DNA of 64,000 nucleotides from Heterorhizobium halophytocola (lineage in GTDB: Bacteria > Pseudomonadota > Alphaproteobacteria > Rhizobiales > Rhizobiaceae): the NCBI RefSeq assembly GCF_017873095.1, contig NZ_JAGGJU010000011.1, forward strand, positions 124,001-188,000, written 5' to 3'. The translations under genes and the position numbers were made by a program. Positions 43,409 to 52,809 of this stretch are shown piece after piece. Numbering within the stretch: the first letter of the stretch is position 1; each line of letters begins with the position of its first letter. The notes beneath the pieces are model-generated. The model worked only from the letters and a program-made list of their open reading frames with translations. It was not told the origin of the DNA and did not search any database.

Positions 43409-44362
43409 TCAAAGGCCGGCGGCGCGCGGAAATTCGTCGGTCTGGCCGACCGCGACCTGCGGCGAGAACACCTTCAGCTCGCCGGGATGCTGGAGGATTT
43501 CGAGTTCCGGCGGCATGTCGAGCAATTCACCGTCGATAACGCAGGTGACCGACTTGCGGTGCTTTGGAAATTCAAGCTCCACCCGGCTTGCCGTGCCGTG
43601 ATGCACCGCCTCGTTTTCCTTCAGCTTGCCGCGCATCAGGTCAAAGGCCAGATGCAGGGCGCCGGCGGTATCCAGGGGCTCGGTGATATAGATGCCGAGT
43701 TGGCCGCCAGCCGGATCGTCGGTGAACATCAGCGCGTTTTCACCGAACGGATTGTTGGAGATCGAGACCGCGGAGACCTTGTGCGCATCGCGACTTAGAT
43801 CGCCGGCGATCTGCGCGTCGAAACGCACTTCCAGCCGCGGCGGATTGGCGATTACGCCGAGAATGGCCTGCAGGCTGGCGCGCATCTTGCCGAGGCGCGA
43901 GGCAAATTCCATCTTGTCGCGGGTCTGCACCATGCGGGCATGCATGCCGGCGGAAAACTGGTGGACGAAGGGGCGGCCATTGGCGGTGGCGATATCGACA
44001 TTGCGCACCGGGCTGCCGGCCAGCGTCTCCAGCACCGCCTCGATGTCGAGCGGCAGGGCGAGCGCGCGGGCAAACAGGTTCATCGTACCGGCCGGCACGA
44101 CGCCGAGCGGAATGCCGCTCTTCCAGGCAAGACCGGCAGCGGCCGAAATCGTGCCATCTCCGCCGCCGGCAATCACGCCCTCGATGCTGTTGTCGGCAAA
44201 GGCCTGTTCCAGAGCGGAAATGATATCCTTGCCCTCGACGATATGGCAATCAAGCCGATGCCCGGCGCCCTCGAAGACCGCATGCACGCGCTGGCAATAG
44301 GCCTCCATGTCGGTGGTCCGGAAGGTTCCGCCATCGCGGTTGAATACGGCTTTGAATTTCAT
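43409..44362 (-). CDS. Diacylglycerol/lipid kinase family protein
   Basis: Kinase of 317 residues of the DAGK catalytic family (DgkB/YegS-like), which phosphorylates diacylglycerol or related lipids. The nucleotide motif GVIAGGGDGTISAA lies near residue 65, followed by PLGVVPAGTMNLFARAL near 85. The C-terminal part is a beta-rich domain. The ATG at 44362 starts directly with the first strand KFKAVFNRDGG; an upstream GTG at 44407 is in frame, with CCGGAGG lying between the two. It is convergent with oppDF across the shared terminator. Confidence 0.86.
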   Translation of the reverse strand: MKFKAVFNRDGGTFRTTDMEAYCQRVHAVFEGAGHRLDCHIVEGKDIISALEQAFADNSIEGVIAGGGDGTISAAAGLAWKSGIPLGVVPAGTMNLFARALALPLDIEAVLETLAGSPVRNVDIATANGRPFVHQFSAGMHARMVQTRDKMEFASRLGKMRASLQAILGVIANPPRLEVRFDAQIAGDLSRDAHKVSAVSISNNPFGENALMFTDDPAGGQLGIYITEPLDTAGALHLAFDLMRGKLKENEAVHHGTASRVELEFPKHRKSVTCVIDGELLDMPPELEILQHPGELKVFSPQVAVGQTDEFPRAAGL

Positions 44363-44623
44363 GGCGGCTGTCTGCGACCTCCGGTTAAGATATGTGTCCC
44401 CGGGCACACCGATCCGCCGGACCGGCGGTGACGCCCTCGATGAAACGCCTCATCGCCCGGTTGGTTGCGGCCTGCCTGCATCAGAGCATGGAAATTACGC
44501 AAGGGGAATTGTTTGCCGATGACGCAGCGCAGCATAACATGCTAAAGTCCGCGCCAGACGCACCGGATCAGATACGTCTCCGGCATCCCTAAGGGTAATC
44601 CGCCCACCTTCCAGGACAGGTTC

Positions 44624-45853
44624 ATGACCGACACCGCATTCGACCCGGCGAACGAGATCGCCCAGACTGACACGCGCGCGCAAATCACCCCAACGCTCGC
44701 GCTTCTGGTATCCTTGGCGCTGGCCGCCGGCGGTTTCGGTATCGGCACCGGCGAATTTGCAATCATGGGCCTCCTGCCGAACGTCGCCGATACCTACCGC
44801 GTCAGCGTGCCGGATGCCGGCTGGGTCATCACGGCCTATGCGATCGGTGTCGTGGTCGGCGCGCCGGTGATTGCGGTGCTGGCCGCCAAGCTCAGCCGCA
44901 AGACGCTGCTGCTGATGCTGATGGGAACCTTTGCCGGCGGCAATCTTCTCTCCGCCATGGCGCCGGATTTCGCCACCTTCACCGCGCTGCGCTTCATCAC
45001 CGGCCTGCCGCATGGCGCCTATTTCGGCGTGGCAGCCCTGGTGGTCGCCTCCATGGTACCGCCGAACCGGCGCGCCCGTGCGGTCGGCCGCATGATGCTC
45101 GGTCTCACCATCGCAACCCTCGTCGGCACGCCGCTCGCCACCCTGCTCGGCCAGTGGATGAGCTGGCGCGCAGCCTTCACCCTGGTCGGTGCGATTGCGG
45201 CACTCACCGTGCTGCTGATCGCACTGTATCTGCCCCGGGACCGGGTGGCAGAAGGCGCATCGGTGCGTCGTGAACTCGGTGCCTTCGGCCGTCCGCAAGT
45301 CTGGCTGACGCTGGCCGTCGCCTCGATCGGCTTTGGCGGCATGTTCTCGATCTTCAGCTATATCGCCAAGACCACCACCGACACGGCCGGTCTGCCGGAA
45401 AGCACCGTTGCCATCGTGCTGGCGCTGTTCGGCGTCGGCATGAATGTCGGCAATGTGCTCGGCAGCCGCATGGCGGATTATTCGCTGAAGGGCACCATCG
45501 GCACCATGCTCGCCTTTAACGTGGTGATGATGACGATTTTCTCGCTGACGGCGTCCAATCCGGTCATGCTGTTCATCTGCGTCTTTCTGACCGGCTGCGG
45601 CTTTGCCGCCTGCCCGGCCGTGCAGACCCGGCTGATGGATGTGGCAGCCGATGCGCAGACGCTTGCCGCCGCTTCCAACCATTCGGCCTTCAACATTGCC
45701 AATGCGCTCGGCGCCTGGCTCGGCGGCGTGGTGATCACCTGGGGCTACGGCTATGGCGCAACCGGGTTCGTCGGTGCCGCCTGCTCGGCCCTCGGCCTGG
45801 CCGTCTTCCTGATTTCGGTCCTGGTCGAGCGGCGCGAGACGGCGGCGGCCTGA
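44624..45853 (+). CDS. MFS transporter, DHA1/AraJ-like exporter
   Basis: Major facilitator of 409 residues with 12 predicted membrane segments. Family marks: GIGTGEFAIMGLLPNVADTY in the first segment, the motif GxxxxRxxRR-like LAAKLSRKTLLLMLM after segment 2, and GLPHGAYFGVAALVVASMVP in segment 5, which are typical of the DHA1 group of sugar and drug effluxers. Substrate not predictable. Single gene; it ends six bases before the end of a convergent Lrp-type gene. Confidence 0.89.
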   Translation: MTDTAFDPANEIAQTDTRAQITPTLALLVSLALAAGGFGIGTGEFAIMGLLPNVADTYRVSVPDAGWVITAYAIGVVVGAPVIAVLAAKLSRKTLLLMLMGTFAGGNLLSAMAPDFATFTALRFITGLPHGAYFGVAALVVASMVPPNRRARAVGRMMLGLTIATLVGTPLATLLGQWMSWRAAFTLVGAIAALTVLLIALYLPRDRVAEGASVRRELGAFGRPQVWLTLAVASIGFGGMFSIFSYIAKTTTDTAGLPESTVAIVLALFGVGMNVGNVLGSRMADYSLKGTIGTMLAFNVVMMTIFSLTASNPVMLFICVFLTGCGFAACPAVQTRLMDVAADAQTLAAASNHSAFNIANALGAWLGGVVITWGYGYGATGFVGAACSALGLAVFLISVLVERRETAAA

Positions 45854-45858
45854 GCCGC

Positions 45859-46338
45859 TCAACCGGCCGCCGGCCGGGGCAGTTTCAGCGCCCCGCCGGT
45901 CTTCACCGAGCGTATCGCAAAGCTCGAACGGATGTCGGTAACCTGCTGCAGGACAAGAAGCTTTTCGGTCAGAAGGTGCTCGTAGGCAGCCAGGTTCTCG
46001 ACCACCAGTTCGGCCAGGAAATCGGCCTCGCCGGAAATCATGTGAATGGCGACGACCTCGGGAATACGGGCCAGCGCGTCCTGGAATTCCTGCGCCGTGT
46101 CGCGACTGTGGCGGATGACCCTGAACGACACGAAGACGGTCAGTTCCAGCCCGACCGCCTGACGGTCCAGCTCGGCCCGGTAACCGCGGATCAGGCCAGC
46201 CTCTTCCAACAGCCTGATGCGCCGCAGACAGGGCGACTGCGACAGGTTCACCTTCTCGGCGATCTCGACATTGGTCGCCCGTGCATTGGCCTGCAGCAGA
46301 TCGAGGATGGCGATATCGTATTCGTCCAGTTTTGGCAT
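45859..46338 (-). CDS. Lrp/AsnC-family transcriptional regulator
   Basis: Regulator of 159 residues. The helix-turn-helix lies at about residues 5-60 (LDEYDIAILDLLQANARATN, VNLSQSPCLRRIRLLEEAGLI), followed by an AsnC-type ligand-binding domain (about 70-150, with VIRHSRDTAQEFQDAL and HMISGEADFLAELVVENL). Family members sense amino acids. It is divergent from an EamA transporter gene 124 bases away; by the common pattern it regulates that amino acid or metabolite exporter. The ligand is unknown. Confidence 0.92.
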   Translation of the reverse strand: MPKLDEYDIAILDLLQANARATNVEIAEKVNLSQSPCLRRIRLLEEAGLIRGYRAELDRQAVGLELTVFVSFRVIRHSRDTAQEFQDALARIPEVVAIHMISGEADFLAELVVENLAAYEHLLTEKLLVLQQVTDIRSSFAIRSVKTGGALKLPRPAAG

Positions 46339-46462
46339 ATTATCTCCTCAATGCCCCATCGAAAGCGTCATTCTGCCAAAAACAGATACGCAGACAACAG
46401 AAATAGCAAGGACATGCCAGGGCGGCTCGGATAAATTCCTGGCAATCCAAAAGAGAGCCGAA

Positions 46463-47386
46463 ATGACCGTTGCCGACATCAATCCATCCCGCCCGACCCT
46501 CAGTCCCGGCCTCGGTGCCGCCGCCGCGCTATCCGTCGTGCTGATCTGGGCTGCCTGGCTGATCTCGACCCGCCACAGCGTCGGCACGGCGCTGCATCCG
46601 CTCGACCTCAGCCTTCTGCGCTACGGCATTCCGGCCCTTGCGCTCTCCCCTGTCCTGCTGAAGATCGGCATCTGGCCGAAAGGCGTGAAGAAATTGCCGC
46701 TGATTCTGATGATCTGCGGATCGGGTGCGCCCTTCTTCCAGGTCGTGGCCTTCGGTATGCATTCGACGCCGGCCTCGGCCGCCGGCGTGCTGCTGCCCGG
46801 CACGATGCCGCTGATGACGGCGCTCTTGGGGATCGCGGTGCTGGGCGAGCGGCCGGACCGCATGCGCCGGCTGGGCATGGTCGCCATTCTGGGCGGCGGA
46901 CTTCTGCTGCTTGCCGGCAATCTGGGCGATGCGGGCCTTACCTGGCGGTCCTATGTCATCCTGCCGATCGGCGCGACGCTCTGGGCGGTCTATACCCATG
47001 CCTTCCGCCATTCCGGGCTTTCCGCCTTCGAGGGCGGCGCGCTTTTGTGCTTCTGGTCGACCATGCTCAATCTGGCGCTGCTGCCCTTTCTCGGCTTTCA
47101 CATGACCGAGGCGCCGCTGTCGGAAATCGGCCTGCAGGTCGTCACCCAGGGGCTGATGTCGGGCCTCCTGGCCACCGTGCTTTACGGGGCTGCGGTGCGC
47201 ACGCTGGGGGGCACGCAGGCGGCGGCCTATACGGCGATCACGCCGGTGGCGGCCGCCCTTGGCGGCGCCATGCTGCTGGGCGAACCCGTCGGTTGGACTA
47301 GCTATGCGGCAGCGATCCTGACCGGGCTTGGGGTGCTGCTGTCCACCGGCCTGCTGTCGCGCCGGTCACGATTGCCGGCTTCCTGA
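46463..47386 (+). CDS. EamA-type DMT transporter
   Basis: Drug/metabolite transporter of 307 residues with ten hydrophobic segments in two EamA repeats (about residues 20-150 and 160-300). The second ends each half with TPVAAALGGAMLLGEPVGW, a usual landmark. The ATG at 46463 follows AGAGAG; a longer frame reaching 46217 overlaps the divergent lrp gene and is unlikely. It probably exports an amino acid or metabolite and is controlled by the divergent Lrp-type regulator. Confidence 0.88.
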   Translation: MTVADINPSRPTLSPGLGAAAALSVVLIWAAWLISTRHSVGTALHPLDLSLLRYGIPALALSPVLLKIGIWPKGVKKLPLILMICGSGAPFFQVVAFGMHSTPASAAGVLLPGTMPLMTALLGIAVLGERPDRMRRLGMVAILGGGLLLLAGNLGDAGLTWRSYVILPIGATLWAVYTHAFRHSGLSAFEGGALLCFWSTMLNLALLPFLGFHMTEAPLSEIGLQVVTQGLMSGLLATVLYGAAVRTLGGTQAAAYTAITPVAAALGGAMLLGEPVGWTSYAAAILTGLGVLLSTGLLSRRSRLPAS

Positions 47387-47405
47387 CCAGCACGCGGGAC
47401 GGCAA

Positions 47406-47437
47406 AAAGCCCCTCTGCCACAGGACAAAGGGGCTTT
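47406..47437. terminator. Bidirectional terminator between eamA and the transpeptidase gene
   Basis: Arms AAAGCCCCT (47406-47414) and AGGGGCTTT (47429-47437) with a 14-base loop, 20 bases after the eamA stop and 24 bases before the end of the convergent gene. The A/T ends give short U-tracts in both directions. Confidence 0.7.
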
Positions 47438-47461
47438 GAAAACGGGCGACCTTAGGCTCTG

Positions 47462-48070
47462 TCAGGCCTGGTGGACGACCACCTTGGCGCCGACATCGAC
47501 GCGGTTGTAGAGGTCGATGACGTCGTGGTTCATCATGCGGATGCAGCCGGACGACATGGCCTGCCCGATCGACCAGGGCTGGTTTGTGCCGTGGATGCGG
47601 AACATGATGTCGTGACCGTCGCGGTAGAGATACATGGCGCGTGCGCCGAGCGGATTGCTCGGGCCACCCGGCAGGCCACCGGCATATTGACGGTTGCGGG
47701 CGTCGCGGTTGATCATGTTCTGGGTCGGGGTCCAGGTCGGCCATTCGGCCTTGCGACCGACATAGGCATTGCCGCGCAGCTGACGGCCTTCCTTGCCGAC
47801 GCCGACGCCGTAGCGGATCGCCCGACCATTGCCGAGGACATAGTAGAGACGTTTGGCGGGGGTATCGACAACGACGGTGCCCGGCTTCTCGGTCGTTTCG
47901 TAAGCGACTTCCTGGCGCCGAAGGTCCGGCTTGAACTTGTCGAGCGGGATGCGCTTCAGCTCATACGGGCCATCCTTGACCGGTCCGTAGTTTGCAAAGT
48001 CGTTGCTCGTCTGGCAGCCGGCGACAAAAAGCGGCAAGCCGATCAGCAAGCCGCGGCGCGTAATTGTCAT
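47462..48070 (-). CDS. L,D-transpeptidase (YkuD family), lipoprotein
   Basis: Cell-wall enzyme of 202 residues. The leader MTITRRGLLIGLPLFVAGC ends in a lipobox with Cys19, so the protein is probably a lipoprotein. The YkuD domain covers about 65-200; the catalytic motif HGTNQPWSIGQAMSSGCIRM holds the conserved histidine and the active cysteine. Such enzymes form 3-3 crosslinks in peptidoglycan or attach proteins to it; the outer-membrane anchoring type is common in Rhizobiales. Single gene, convergent with eamA across a shared terminator. Confidence 0.92.
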   Translation of the reverse strand: MTITRRGLLIGLPLFVAGCQTSNDFANYGPVKDGPYELKRIPLDKFKPDLRRQEVAYETTEKPGTVVVDTPAKRLYYVLGNGRAIRYGVGVGKEGRQLRGNAYVGRKAEWPTWTPTQNMINRDARNRQYAGGLPGGPSNPLGARAMYLYRDGHDIMFRIHGTNQPWSIGQAMSSGCIRMMNHDVIDLYNRVDVGAKVVVHQA

Positions 48071-48230
48071 TTCCCAAAGTCCCTTGATTGATTCAAACCC
48101 AAGGGAAACCTAATGTTTTTATGGTTAACCAGGAGTTAAATGACGCAAATACGATGGACGTATCGGCAAAAAAGACAGCATGCTGCGCGCGATCCGACGG
48201 CGTGTCGGTTCGCGCGCAAAAATGTCTGTT

Positions 48231-49334
48231 TCAGAGGCCTGGGACGGGCTGGACCCAGCCATAGCGATCGTTCGACCGGCCGCGCTGGATATTGACGAGG
48301 AGATCGCGAAGCCGCGTCGTGGTCTGGCCGGTCTGGCCATCGGCGATCGTGAACTCGCCGCCCGGGAACTTGACCTTGCCGATGGCGGCGACGACCGCCG
48401 CCGTGCCGCAGGCAAAGGCTTCCTTAAGCTTGCCGCTCGCCGCGTCGGCCTGCCACTCGCTGAAGGAATAGGCGCGCTCCTCGACCGTCATGCCCTCGTC
48501 GCGCGCCAGCTGGATCAGCGACTTGCGGGTGATGCCCGGCAGAATGTTGCCGTTCAGCGGCGGGGTGATGAGCGTACCATCCTGCATGACGAAGAAGACG
48601 TTCATGCCGCCGAGTTCCTCGACCCATTTATGTTCGGCAGCATCGAGGAAGACCACCTGGTCGCAGCCCTGCTCGGCCGCTTCCGCCTGGGCGATCAGGC
48701 TTGCGGCATAATTACCGCCGCATTTGACCGCACCGGTGCCGCCATTGGCAGCGCGGGTGAAATTCTGCGAGGTCCAGATCGTCACCGGCTTGGCGCCGCC
48801 CTTGAAATAGGGACCGACCGAGGAGGCGATGACGCAGAAGATGAATTCGCGCGACGGGCGCACGCCCAGAAACGGCTCGTTGGCGAACATGAAGGGCCGC
48901 AGGTAGAGGCTGCCCTCGCCTTCCGGGATCCACTTCGCATCGGTCGCCACCAGCTTCTGGACCGCTTCGACGAACAGGGCTTCGGGAATTTCAGGCATGC
49001 CCATGCGCTTGGCCGACTGGTTGAAGCGCTCGGCATTCTGGTCGGGGCGGAAGAGCACGGCCTGGCCATCCGCCGTGCGGTAGGCCTTCATCCCCTCGAA
49101 GATCTCCTGGGCGTAGTGCAGCACCGCCGAGGCCGGATCCATCGGGAAGGGCGCGCGCGCGGTCACTTCCGCAGAATGCCAGCCGCGATCCGCACTCCAG
49201 CGCACCACCGTCATGTGATCCGAAAACAGCGTGCCGAAGCCGAGAGCCTTGAACGCCTCGAGGCGATCGGCCTCGGCCATGGGCTGGGCATTGCTGGTGA
49301 TATCGAAGGTGAGCGTCTGCTGTTCGGTGCGCAT
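48231..49334 (-). CDS. ilvE: Branched-chain amino acid aminotransferase
   Basis: PLP class IV aminotransferase of 367 residues for the last step of leucine, isoleucine and valine synthesis. Visible are HYAQEIFEGMKAYRTADGQ near residue 90, the lysine region GGTGAVKCGGNYAASLIAQA near 198, GGMNVFFVMQDG near 240 and FACGTAAVVAAIGKV near 320. The length and form match the eukaryote-like BCAT group (about 360 residues) rather than the 310-residue enteric IlvE. Single gene on the minus strand with a 308-base gap to the next divergent gene. Confidence 0.93.
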   Translation of the reverse strand: MRTEQQTLTFDITSNAQPMAEADRLEAFKALGFGTLFSDHMTVVRWSADRGWHSAEVTARAPFPMDPASAVLHYAQEIFEGMKAYRTADGQAVLFRPDQNAERFNQSAKRMGMPEIPEALFVEAVQKLVATDAKWIPEGEGSLYLRPFMFANEPFLGVRPSREFIFCVIASSVGPYFKGGAKPVTIWTSQNFTRAANGGTGAVKCGGNYAASLIAQAEAAEQGCDQVVFLDAAEHKWVEELGGMNVFFVMQDGTLITPPLNGNILPGITRKSLIQLARDEGMTVEERAYSFSEWQADAASGKLKEAFACGTAAVVAAIGKVKFPGGEFTIADGQTGQTTTRLRDLLVNIQRGRSNDRYGWVQPVPGL

Positions 49335-49642
49335 GGGAATGTCGTCTTTCGGCTCGTTTCGGTCGGTCAGCCTTACTGACCTTTTATAGAGAGAAACCGC
49401 TTAGACCTCCAAATCTTGCGTGGCAAGTGCCTTTCGCGCAGTTTTTGGTACAGCGGCGGAGATTTCTGATCACATTGCTTTCCGTAGCGTCACGCGGCGC
49501 GAGCACTGCCTAAGGTCTGCATTCACGATTACTCGCGCTCCGTCCGGTCGGAAATCACTATTAAGTTGCGGCTTTTTCACGGGCGCGCGCTAACCGCTCA
49601 TCCCCCGCCGTCTTATCATGGGCGATCAATAAACCAAGGGGA
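49335..49642. other. Divergent promoter region between ilvE and the next gene
   Basis: 308 bases without a gene. Contains a small hairpin GGTCAG/CTGACC (49365-49370 and 49376-49381) followed by TTTT, in the ilvE leader region. Open frames here are short and lack ribosome sites. I see nothing else definite. Confidence 0.5.
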
Positions 49643-50722
49643 ATGACCATGCTCAGACAAGACAGAATTTCTGCAGTCCAGACCATGACCCGGCGCATCG
49701 AACCGGCCCAGAGCGGGGACGAACTGCTCGGTCCGCTGATGAACCTGCCGGGGGTGTGGAGCAATGAAGGCCGCTTTCCCGGCAGGGGCTGGAACATGAT
49801 CGCCCTGCCCTTTAGCGGTGGCCCGCCCGGCACGGCGCCCTATCGCCTGCTGGTCAACCAGTACAACGAGACGCTGACCGTCAGCCTTGCCGACAAGGGC
49901 GTGCCCAATCGCGGTCTCGGCATCAGGCCGGACCCGGTCAACGGCGACCAGACGCTGGTGGCGCTCGATTACGAGCAGGCGATCTCGCAGATCGCCATCG
50001 ACGACTTTCCGAATTCCGGGCTGACGCGCACCGTGCCGAAACCGATCCACCATGAGCCCGGGCTGTTTCTCAACATGCTGAACATGGTGACCAACGACCT
50101 GACGGTCGCCCGTCTCGGCACCATTCCGCATGGCGATTCCGTGCTGGCACTCGGTCGCACTTCGAAAATCGAGGGGCCGCCGGACATTCCGGTCTTCGGC
50201 GGGCTGCCGATCGGGCTCGGGCCGCAGGACGAGGTCATGACCCCGGTCGATCCGGCCAACCCCGCCTATCTCGACCCCTACAAGCATTTCCACCACAACC
50301 TGTTCGAAGGGCTGTTCGATCCGGTCGATCCGACCAAGCTGCTGCGCGATGCGGCAGCGGCCCTGCCGATCCTGAGGACGACGGTGCTGGATTTCGACTC
50401 GACGCTGGAAAGCGGCGGGGTGTTGAACATCCCGTTCATCACGAGGACGGCCAATGCCTCGCAGTTGCGCTCGATCTTCTGGATCCACGAACTGGACGAA
50501 AAGGACGAGAACGGCGAGACCGTGCTGGTCATCCAGTATGCCCAGGTCGTGATGCTCGACTTCTTCCGTCGCCGCGATGGGATGCCGGGCCTGATCCAGT
50601 GGCCGCATGTGAGCATCAACACCATGCAGCGCACGATCAACAAGCCGGTCCCGATGGCCGAGATCGCCCGCTACGACCAGTATCTCACGACCCCGGCGGC
50701 CTCGATGAAGGGCGTCGAGTAA
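49643..50722 (+). CDS. Conserved protein, probable heme-binding/peroxidase-like family
   Basis: Protein of 359 residues with no signal peptide or membrane segment. It matches, from memory, a family often annotated as heme-binding protein: GPLMNLPGVWSNEGRFPGRG and WNMIALPF near residues 30-55, YRLLVNQYNETLTVSLADKG near 70, HHEPGLFLNMLNMVTNDL near 133, and GLIQWPHVSINTMQRTINKP near the end. The role is not established, and no single heme ligand can be named. GGGGA precedes the ATG at 49643. It stands alone, convergent with the ETF dehydrogenase gene across a hairpin at 50750. Confidence 0.65.
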   Translation: MTMLRQDRISAVQTMTRRIEPAQSGDELLGPLMNLPGVWSNEGRFPGRGWNMIALPFSGGPPGTAPYRLLVNQYNETLTVSLADKGVPNRGLGIRPDPVNGDQTLVALDYEQAISQIAIDDFPNSGLTRTVPKPIHHEPGLFLNMLNMVTNDLTVARLGTIPHGDSVLALGRTSKIEGPPDIPVFGGLPIGLGPQDEVMTPVDPANPAYLDPYKHFHHNLFEGLFDPVDPTKLLRDAAAALPILRTTVLDFDSTLESGGVLNIPFITRTANASQLRSIFWIHELDEKDENGETVLVIQYAQVVMLDFFRRRDGMPGLIQWPHVSINTMQRTINKPVPMAEIARYDQYLTTPAASMKGVE

Positions 50723-50749
50723 CAGCCCCCAATGGCGGACCATAACGAG

Positions 50750-50774
50750 GAAGGCGGCCCCAGGGGCCGCCTTC
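50750..50774. terminator. Palindromic terminator between convergent genes
   Basis: GAAGGCGGCCCC-A-GGGGCCGCCTTC is a perfect dyad (effective stem 10-11 bp) 27 bases after the stop at 50722. CTTTTT follows six bases later on the plus strand. It probably ends transcription of the plus-strand gene and may serve the convergent one too. Confidence 0.7.
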
Positions 50775-50844
50775 GAACGCTTTTTCGGGAAGAACGGCCC
50801 TTCGCCGGCGATACAGGTCCGGCAGTCGGGACGGTCATTCGCCG

Positions 50845-52509
50845 TTACATGTTCGGATAGACCGGCCCCTCGCCGCCCTGCGGCGGCACCCAGTTGATGT
50901 TCTGGTTCGGGTCCTTGATGTCGCAGGTCTTGCAGTGGACGCAGTTCTGCGCGTTGATCACGTAGACCTCCTCGCCATCCTTCTCCATCCATTCATAGAC
51001 ACCGGCCGGACAGTAGCGCGTCGACGGACCGGCATAGACGCCGAGTTCCGACTGCTTCTGCAGCGCCATGTCCTTGACGTGCAGGTGCACCGGCTCGTTT
51101 TCCTCGTGATTGGTGTTCGACAGGAACACCGAGGACAGGCGGTCGAAGGTCAGCACGCCGTCGGGCTTGGGATAGTCGATCTTCTTGTGGTTGGCGGCCG
51201 GTTCCAGGCTCGCCGCATCGGTCTTGCCGTGGCCGAGCGTGCCGAACAGCGACAGACCGAACAGCTGGTTGGTCCACATGTCGATGCCGCCGAGAGCGAT
51301 ACCGATCGCCGTGCCGAATTTCGACCAGAGCGGCTTGACGTTCCGGACCCGCTTCAGGTCCTTGCCGATTGCGGTTGCGCGCCATTCGGCCTCGATTGCA
51401 ACCGGCTCATCATTGGCGCGGCCGGCGGCGATGGCGTCCGCCAGCTTGTCGGCCGCCAGCATGCCCGAGAGCACGGCGTTGTGGCTGCCCTTGATCCGCG
51501 GCACGTTGACGAAACCGGCGGAACAGCCGATCAGCGCGCCGCCCGGGAAGGACAGCTTCGGCACCGACTGGTAGCCGCCTTCGGTGATCGCGCGGGCGCC
51601 ATAGGAGATGCGCTTGCCGCCCTCGAAAGTCTTCGCAATCGCCGGATGGGTCTTGAACCGCTGGAACTCCTCGAACGGGAAGAGATAGGGATTCTTGTAG
51701 TTGAGATGCATGACGAAGCCGACGGCGACGAGATTGTCCTCGAGGTGATAGAGGAAGGAGCCGCCACCGGTCTTCATGTCGAGCGGCCAGCCGAAGGAAT
51801 GCTGTACCAGGCCCGGCTTGTGGTGCTCGGGCTTCACTTCCCAGAGTTCCTTCAGGCCGATGCCGTATTTCTGCGGCTCGCGGTCCTTGGAGAGGTCGAA
51901 GCGGGCGATCAGCTGCTTGGCCAGCGAGCCGCGCACGCCCTCGCCGATCAACGTGTACTTGCCGTGCAGTTCCATGCCGCGGGTAAAGTTCGGGCCGGGC
52001 GTGCCGTCCTTCTCGATGCCCATGTCGCCGGTGGCGACACCCATGACGGCACCGGCCTCGTTGTAGAGCAGCTCCGTTGCGGCAAAGCCCGGATAAATCT
52101 CGACGCCGAGTTCCTCCGCCTTGATCGCCAGCCAGCGACAGACATTGCCGAGCGACACGATGTAATTGCCGTGATTGTTCATCAGGGGCGGCATGAAGGC
52201 GTTGGGAAGGCGGATCGACCCGGCCGGGCCGAGGAACAGGAAATGATCGGCCGTGACCGCCGTCTTGAACGGATGATCGGTGTCATCACGCCAGTCGGGC
52301 AAGAGCTTGTCGATCCCGATCGGATCGACCACCGCGCCGGAGAGAATGTGCGCACCGACCTCTGCGCCCTTTTCCAGCACGACCACGGAGAAGTCCGGAT
52401 TGATCTGCTTCAGCCGGATGGCCGCCGACAGGCCGGCAGGTCCCGCACCGACGATCACCACGTCGAATTCCATGCTTTCGCGCTCGGGCAATTCCATGTC
52501 TTCAGTCAT
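50845..52509 (-). CDS. etfD: Electron transfer flavoprotein-ubiquinone oxidoreductase
   Basis: Inner-membrane-associated FAD/4Fe-4S enzyme of 554 residues that passes electrons from ETF (fatty and amino acid oxidation) to ubiquinone. The N-terminal FAD motif VVIVGAGPAGLSAAIRLKQ starts near residue 16, KGAEVGAHILSGAVVDP follows near 50, and the C-terminal cluster domain has YCPAGVYEW and NAQNCVHCKTCDIKDP with four cysteines. The ATG at 52509 gives the usual length; the frame upstream to 52584 adds an arginine-rich stretch without support. No etfAB genes are in the window. Confidence 0.93.
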   Translation of the reverse strand: MTEDMELPERESMEFDVVIVGAGPAGLSAAIRLKQINPDFSVVVLEKGAEVGAHILSGAVVDPIGIDKLLPDWRDDTDHPFKTAVTADHFLFLGPAGSIRLPNAFMPPLMNNHGNYIVSLGNVCRWLAIKAEELGVEIYPGFAATELLYNEAGAVMGVATGDMGIEKDGTPGPNFTRGMELHGKYTLIGEGVRGSLAKQLIARFDLSKDREPQKYGIGLKELWEVKPEHHKPGLVQHSFGWPLDMKTGGGSFLYHLEDNLVAVGFVMHLNYKNPYLFPFEEFQRFKTHPAIAKTFEGGKRISYGARAITEGGYQSVPKLSFPGGALIGCSAGFVNVPRIKGSHNAVLSGMLAADKLADAIAAGRANDEPVAIEAEWRATAIGKDLKRVRNVKPLWSKFGTAIGIALGGIDMWTNQLFGLSLFGTLGHGKTDAASLEPAANHKKIDYPKPDGVLTFDRLSSVFLSNTNHEENEPVHLHVKDMALQKQSELGVYAGPSTRYCPAGVYEWMEKDGEEVYVINAQNCVHCKTCDIKDPNQNINWVPPQGGEGPVYPNM

Positions 52510-52809
52510 TTCCGCTCTCCGCTCGGCCGAACCCCTAATCGTCGGCTCCCTCCTTGGCAAAACCCGGGCCACTTGTCGAGCCACACGGCGACACCCGCTG
52601 TCTTGAAATTTCCAAGGCCACCTATTCCGGCAGAGAATATTTTCCGTTTACGTTCACGTCAATGCGACTTGCAGCGAAGTCGCTATCCGGGCTCCGGGTC
52701 CCGCGCCCGCCCTGCCGGCACGGCAGGGTTCCCGAGCGGCCGATGAACCTTTTTGTCCGCTGCAGGCCCCCAGAAGCGATCAGATTCACGCAAGACAGGA
52801 GCATGGCAA

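Noticed and set aside
48180-49379. 399-codon open frame on the plus strand opposite ilvE
   Set aside because: It is antisense to a clear aminotransferase and its translation is rich in R, G, H and D without recognisable motifs; open frames of this length arise by chance opposite GC-rich genes.
49561-49833. 90-codon minus-strand frame overlapping the start of the gene at 49643
   Set aside because: Mostly antisense to the well-supported plus-strand gene, with no ribosome site.
50935-52746. 603-codon plus-strand frame opposite the ETF dehydrogenase
   Set aside because: The minus strand has complete FAD and iron-sulfur motifs; the plus-strand product has none and is of shadow composition.
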